A stretch of DNA of 9,600 bases from Deltaproteobacteria bacterium (GTDB taxonomy: Bacteria; Desulfobacterota; Desulfobacteria; Desulfobacterales; Desulfatibacillaceae): NCBI GenBank assembly GCA_021815525.1, contig JAKAGN010000071.1, positions 1 to 9,600 of the forward strand, written 5' to 3'. Shown piece after piece: positions 6,148-9,600 of this stretch. Below the pieces are notes generated by a model. It saw only the letters and a list, made by a program, of their open reading frames with translations, was not told the origin of the DNA and made no database searches. Position 1 is the first letter of the stretch, and every line of letters begins with the position of its first letter. The position numbers were made by a program, and so were the translations under genes.

Positions 6148-7818
6148 ATGAAAAGCGACAACGTGAAAAAGGGGCTGGAGCGCGCGCCCCACAGAAGCCT
6201 CTTTTCCGCAATGGGATATACCGATGAAGAGCTTGCCCGCCCCTTAATCGGCGTGGCCAACCCGGCCAACGCCATAATCCCCGGCCACGTGCACCTCGAT
6301 TCCGTTGTCGAGGCCGTGATGAAGGGGATTTACTTAGGCGGCGGAACGCCGGTGCCCTTCGGGGTGATCGGCGTGTGCGACGGCATAGCCATGAACCACA
6401 CCGGCATGAAGTACTCGCTGGGAAGCCGTGAGATAGTGGCGGACTCCATAGAGGTCATGGCCACGGCCCACGCCTTCGACGGGCTAGTGATGGTCACCAA
6501 CTGCGACAAGATCGTGCCGGGAATGCTCATGGCCGCGGCGCGCCTCGATATCCCCTCGGTGGTGGTTTCGGGCGGGCCCATGCTGGCCGGACGGCACCCT
6601 AAGATCAAGAATGGTGCGGCCATCGACCTCATCTCGGTCTTCGAGGCAGTGGGCGCGGTGAAGACCGGCAGGATGGACCCCGCGGAGCTTGCGCTTATGG
6701 AAAAGGAGGCCTGCCCCACCTGCGGCTCCTGCGCCGGAATGTTCACGGCCAACTCCATGAACTGCTTGACCGAGGTCATAGGCATGGGGCTTCCGGGAAA
6801 CGGCACCATCCCGGCAGTGAAGGCCGCGCGCCTGCGGCTTGCCAAGCACGCGGGCATGCGGGCCGTGGAGCTGGTGCAAAAGGGCATAACGCCATCGAAG
6901 ATCATGACCCCCGCCGCCTTCCGGAACGCCCTTGCGGTGGACATGGCCCTGGGCTGCTCCACCAACACGGCTCTTCACCTTACCGCCATCGCCCACGAGG
7001 CCAAGGTGCCCTTCGATCTTTCCATGATAAACGAGGTCTCGGCCCGGGTGCCGCACCTGGTGAGCCTGAGCCCCGGCGGCGCGCACCGCATGGAGGACCT
7101 GGACTGCGCGGGCGGGGTCCCGGCGGTCATGGCGGAGCTTATGAAAAACGGCCACATCGATGCGTCCTGCATCACGGTGACGGGAAAAACGGTGGGGGAA
7201 AACTTGGCTGGGGTTTCCATCCTGGATCCCTCGGTCATCCGCACCGTACAGGAGCCCTACCACAAGGAAGGGGGCCTGGCGGTCCTTTTCGGGAACCTGG
7301 CCCCCGAGGGATCGGTGGTGAAGCAAAGCGCCGTGCGGCCCGAGATGCTGCGGCACGAGGGACCGGCCCGGGTCTTCGACTCCGAGGAAGCCGCCTCAGC
7401 CGCTATTCTCGCCGGAAAGATAGTGAAGGGCGACGTGGTGGTCGTACGCTACGAGGGCCCCAGCGGCGGGCCCGGGATGCGGGAGATGCTGACGCCCACC
7501 TCGGTGATATGCGGAATGGGCCTTGATTCCGACGTGGCCCTCATAACCGACGGCCGCTTTTCCGGCGGAACGCGGGGGGCCGCCATCGGGCACGTGTCCC
7601 CGGAGGCCGCGGCGGGCGGGCCCATCGGGCTTGTCGAGGAGGGCGACCTGATCGCCATCGACATTCCGGGAAAGTCCATAAGCCTTGCGGTAGCCGAGGA
7701 CGTCCTCGACAAGCGCCGCGCGGCCTGGAAGCCCGTCGCGCCCAAGATCACCCAAGGCTACATGGCCCGCTACGCCAAAAACGTTTCGTCCGCCAGCCGC
7801 GGCGCAACGGTCTCCTGA
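6148..7818 (+). CDS. ilvD: Dihydroxy-acid dehydratase
   Basis: This iron-sulfur enzyme dehydrates 2,3-dihydroxyisovalerate and 2,3-dihydroxy-3-methylvalerate to the 2-keto acids that precede valine (and leucine) and isoleucine. The 556 residues match the short bacterial/archaeal form (E. coli IlvD is near 616). Signatures are PGHVHL (45-50), GVCDGIAMNHTGMKYSL (75-91), the cluster motif TNCDKIVPGML (117-127, C119), CPTCGSCAGMFTANSMN (189-205, C192), GLPGNGT (214-220) and, near the C-terminus, YEGPSGGPGMREML and TDGRFSGGTRG. At the first cluster-associated position it has Gly in PGHVHL, as in the E. coli-type oxygen-sensitive enzyme, rather than the Cys of the PCNxHL type, consistent with an anaerobe. 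GGAAGGA (6130-6136) serves the start. Expression should be controlled by the leader attenuator just upstream. ilvB follows 21 nt after its stop. Confidence 0.97.
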   Translation: MKSDNVKKGLERAPHRSLFSAMGYTDEELARPLIGVANPANAIIPGHVHLDSVVEAVMKGIYLGGGTPVPFGVIGVCDGIAMNHTGMKYSLGSREIVADSIEVMATAHAFDGLVMVTNCDKIVPGMLMAAARLDIPSVVVSGGPMLAGRHPKIKNGAAIDLISVFEAVGAVKTGRMDPAELALMEKEACPTCGSCAGMFTANSMNCLTEVIGMGLPGNGTIPAVKAARLRLAKHAGMRAVELVQKGITPSKIMTPAAFRNALAVDMALGCSTNTALHLTAIAHEAKVPFDLSMINEVSARVPHLVSLSPGGAHRMEDLDCAGGVPAVMAELMKNGHIDASCITVTGKTVGENLAGVSILDPSVIRTVQEPYHKEGGLAVLFGNLAPEGSVVKQSAVRPEMLRHEGPARVFDSEEAASAAILAGKIVKGDVVVVRYEGPSGGPGMREMLTPTSVICGMGLDSDVALITDGRFSGGTRGAAIGHVSPEAAAGGPIGLVEEGDLIAIDIPGKSISLAVAEDVLDKRRAAWKPVAPKITQGYMARYAKNVSSASRGATVS

Positions 7819-7839
7819 AAAAAAGGAAGGAAAAACGCC

Positions 7840-9531
7840 ATGAAACTCACTGGCGCGCAGATACTCATGAAGATGCTGGAGTCGGAAGGTGTGGAAACCA
7901 TCTTCGGTTATCCCGGCGGGGTGCTCATAGACCTTTACGACGCCCTGTTCAGAACCGGCATCCACCACATCCTGGTGCGGCACGAGCAGGGGGCCATCCA
8001 CGCGGCCGACGCCTACGCCCGGGCCTCCGGCAAGGTGGGGGTCTGCCTCGTCACCTCCGGGCCCGGCGCCACCAACACCGTCACCGGCATCGCATCGGCC
8101 TACGCGGATTCCGTGCCGGTGGTGATCCTGACGGGCCAGGTGCCCACGCACCTCATCGGAAACGACGCCTTCCAGGAGGTGGACATCGTCGGCATCACGC
8201 GGCCCTGCACAAAGCACAACTATCTTGTTAGCGACGTGGAGGACCTGGCCCGCATAATCCGCGAGGCCTTTTATCTGGCCCGGAGCGGCCGGCCCGGGCC
8301 GGTTTTGGTGGACCTTCCGAAAAACGTGATGGTGGCCAAGACCACCTTCAAGGAGCCCCCCAAGGACGTCAAGATGCGCTCCTACAACCCCACCTACGAG
8401 CCCAACCCGCGGCAGGTGGAAAAGTTCGTGAAGACGCTTCTGGAGGCCGAGCGGCCCATGATCTTCGCGGGCGGCGGGGTCCTCATGTCATCGGCCTCCG
8501 AGGAGCTCACGAAGCTTGCCCGCAGGCTTTCCATCCCCGTCACCATGTCCCTTATGGGCCTTGGCTCCTTCCCCGGCACCGATCCCCTGTCCCTGGGCAT
8601 GATCGGCATGCACGGCACCTGCCGGGCCAACAAGGCCACCGGCCACTGCGACGTGCTGGTGGGCATCGGCGTGCGCTTCGACGACCGGGTCACCGGCAAG
8701 GTGGACTCCTTCGCCCGCCAGGCCAAGATCGTCCACGTTGACATCGACCCCACATCCATCCGTAAGAACGTGCCGGTTTACCTGCCGGTCGTGGGCGATT
8801 GCCACATGACATTGAAGGCCGTGAACAGGCTCCTGGACTCCATGGACCTTTCCGGCGTGGCCAAGGCCCGCAAGCCCTGGCTCGACACCATAGCCGAGTG
8901 GAGGCGGCCGCCCGACAACGTTTATGTCCAGGGACCCGACATCATCAAGCCCCAGTACGTGATCGAGCGTCTCTACGCCATCACCAAGGGCGCGGCGCTT
9001 GTCACCACCGAGGTGGGCCAGAACCAGATGTGGGCCGCCCAGTTCTACCTCTTCGACCGCCCGCACCGCTTCATCACCTCCGGCGGCCTGGGGGTCATGG
9101 GCTTCGGCCTTCCGGCGGCCATAGGGGCGCAGACGGCTAGGCCCAAGAACCTCGTGGTGGACATAGCGGGCGACGGCTCCATCCAGATGAATATCCAGGA
9201 GCTGGCCACCGCGGTTCAGGAGAAGCTCCCCGTTAAAGTGGTGATTTTGAACAACGGGTATCTGGGGATGGTGCGCCAGTGGCAGCAGCTTTTCTACGAG
9301 AAGCGCTACAACGCGACCGTCATGGAGGTGGCCCCGGACTTCGTGAAGCTGGCGGAAGCCTATGGCGCGAAGGGTTTCCGGGCCGTAAAGCCCAGCGAGG
9401 TGGACGAGGTCCTGAAAAAGGGCATCGAGACCCCGGGGCCCGTGCTCATGGATTTCGTGGTGGAGCGCGAGGAGTGCGTGGCGCCTATGGTGCCCGCGGG
9501 AGCTGCTCTTACGGAAATGCTCCTGGTGTGA
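7840..9531 (+). CDS. ilvB: Acetolactate synthase (acetohydroxyacid synthase) large catalytic subunit
   Basis: This ThDP-dependent enzyme condenses pyruvate with pyruvate or 2-ketobutyrate, the first common step of valine and isoleucine synthesis. The 563 residues show three domains: an N-terminal PYR domain with FGYPGGVLIDLYDAL (22-36) and the catalytic Glu in RHEQGAIHA (E49); a central FAD-associated domain with GVRFDDRVTGK; and a C-terminal PP domain with the ThDP motif GDGS (444-447) to NN (471-472). GMVRQWQ (476-482) contains the Trp (W481) typical of anabolic, FAD-binding AHAS and not catabolic AlsS. AAGGAAGG (7823-7830) gives a clear ribosome site, and the 21-nt gap shows co-transcription with ilvD. 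Anabolic AHAS normally needs a small regulatory subunit, IlvN, usually encoded next door. No ilvN start is seen in the remaining 69 nt, so it is further downstream or elsewhere. Confidence 0.96.
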   Translation: MKLTGAQILMKMLESEGVETIFGYPGGVLIDLYDALFRTGIHHILVRHEQGAIHAADAYARASGKVGVCLVTSGPGATNTVTGIASAYADSVPVVILTGQVPTHLIGNDAFQEVDIVGITRPCTKHNYLVSDVEDLARIIREAFYLARSGRPGPVLVDLPKNVMVAKTTFKEPPKDVKMRSYNPTYEPNPRQVEKFVKTLLEAERPMIFAGGGVLMSSASEELTKLARRLSIPVTMSLMGLGSFPGTDPLSLGMIGMHGTCRANKATGHCDVLVGIGVRFDDRVTGKVDSFARQAKIVHVDIDPTSIRKNVPVYLPVVGDCHMTLKAVNRLLDSMDLSGVAKARKPWLDTIAEWRRPPDNVYVQGPDIIKPQYVIERLYAITKGAALVTTEVGQNQMWAAQFYLFDRPHRFITSGGLGVMGFGLPAAIGAQTARPKNLVVDIAGDGSIQMNIQELATAVQEKLPVKVVILNNGYLGMVRQWQQLFYEKRYNATVMEVAPDFVKLAEAYGAKGFRAVKPSEVDEVLKKGIETPGPVLMDFVVEREECVAPMVPAGAALTEMLLV

Positions 9532-9600
9532 CAGGCCGTCCACAAGCGCGATCCGCGGCGTTGCGCTTCGCAGGGCGCGGTGCGCACGTATCTCGATACG
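9532..9600. repeat. Intergenic repeat, copy 2, with palindrome cut by the window end
   Basis: Positions 9532-9566 match 4791-4825 at 29 of 35 bases without gaps. The copy starts immediately after the ilvB stop. Beyond it, the sequence is rich in GCGC blocks and ends in CGTATC-TC-GATACG (9587-9600), a perfect 6-bp inverted repeat with a two-base centre. This suggests a larger palindromic element centred near 9593 whose right half lies outside the window. No ribosome site or start for a downstream gene is visible here. Confidence 0.55.

Overview
This is a GC-rich, densely coded stretch of bacterial chromosome with every recognised gene on the + strand. The gene content (archease with RtcB, an AlgC-type mutase, a DMT transporter, ilvD and ilvB), the protein style and the intergenic repeats suggest a Desulfobacterota (deltaproteobacterial, sulfate-reducer-like) genome. 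That placement comes from general familiarity and was not checked by any search. I see no mobile element, CRISPR array, tRNA or rRNA.

Layout. Positions 1-105 are an AT-rich upstream region with a short perfect inverted repeat. Positions 106-2764 form a compact three-gene unit: an endonuclease/exonuclease/phosphatase (EEP) family phosphodiesterase, archease, and the RNA ligase RtcB. The last two are an established RNA-repair pair, in which archease helps RtcB become guanylylated. Positions 2853-4202 encode a phosphomannomutase/phosphoglucomutase. A 285-nt gap follows, holding GC-rich hairpins and a good sigma70-type promoter that drives a small acidic protein of unknown function (4488-4787). 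The next gap (4788-4994) holds one copy of an intergenic repeat and a textbook intrinsic terminator that ends two bases before the start codon of a ten-helix EamA/DMT transporter (4995-5900).

The most interesting region is 5897-6147. A promoter overlapping the transporter stop codon precedes a 28-codon leader ORF containing GLLLLLLIIVGVL, a competing antiterminator, and a perfect 12-bp terminator with nine T residues. This is the architecture of a ribosome-mediated attenuator for branched-chain amino acid synthesis. It sits directly in front of ilvD (6148-7818) and ilvB (7840-9531). Scarcity of charged Leu/Ile/Val tRNA should stall the leader ribosome, favour the antiterminator and let transcription enter ilvDB.

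ilvD (dihydroxyacid dehydratase) and ilvB (acetolactate synthase catalytic subunit) act in the valine/isoleucine pathway. The regulatory subunit gene ilvN is not seen in the 69 nt left after ilvB. That space instead begins with a second copy of the repeat found at 4791 and ends in a palindrome cut by the window edge.
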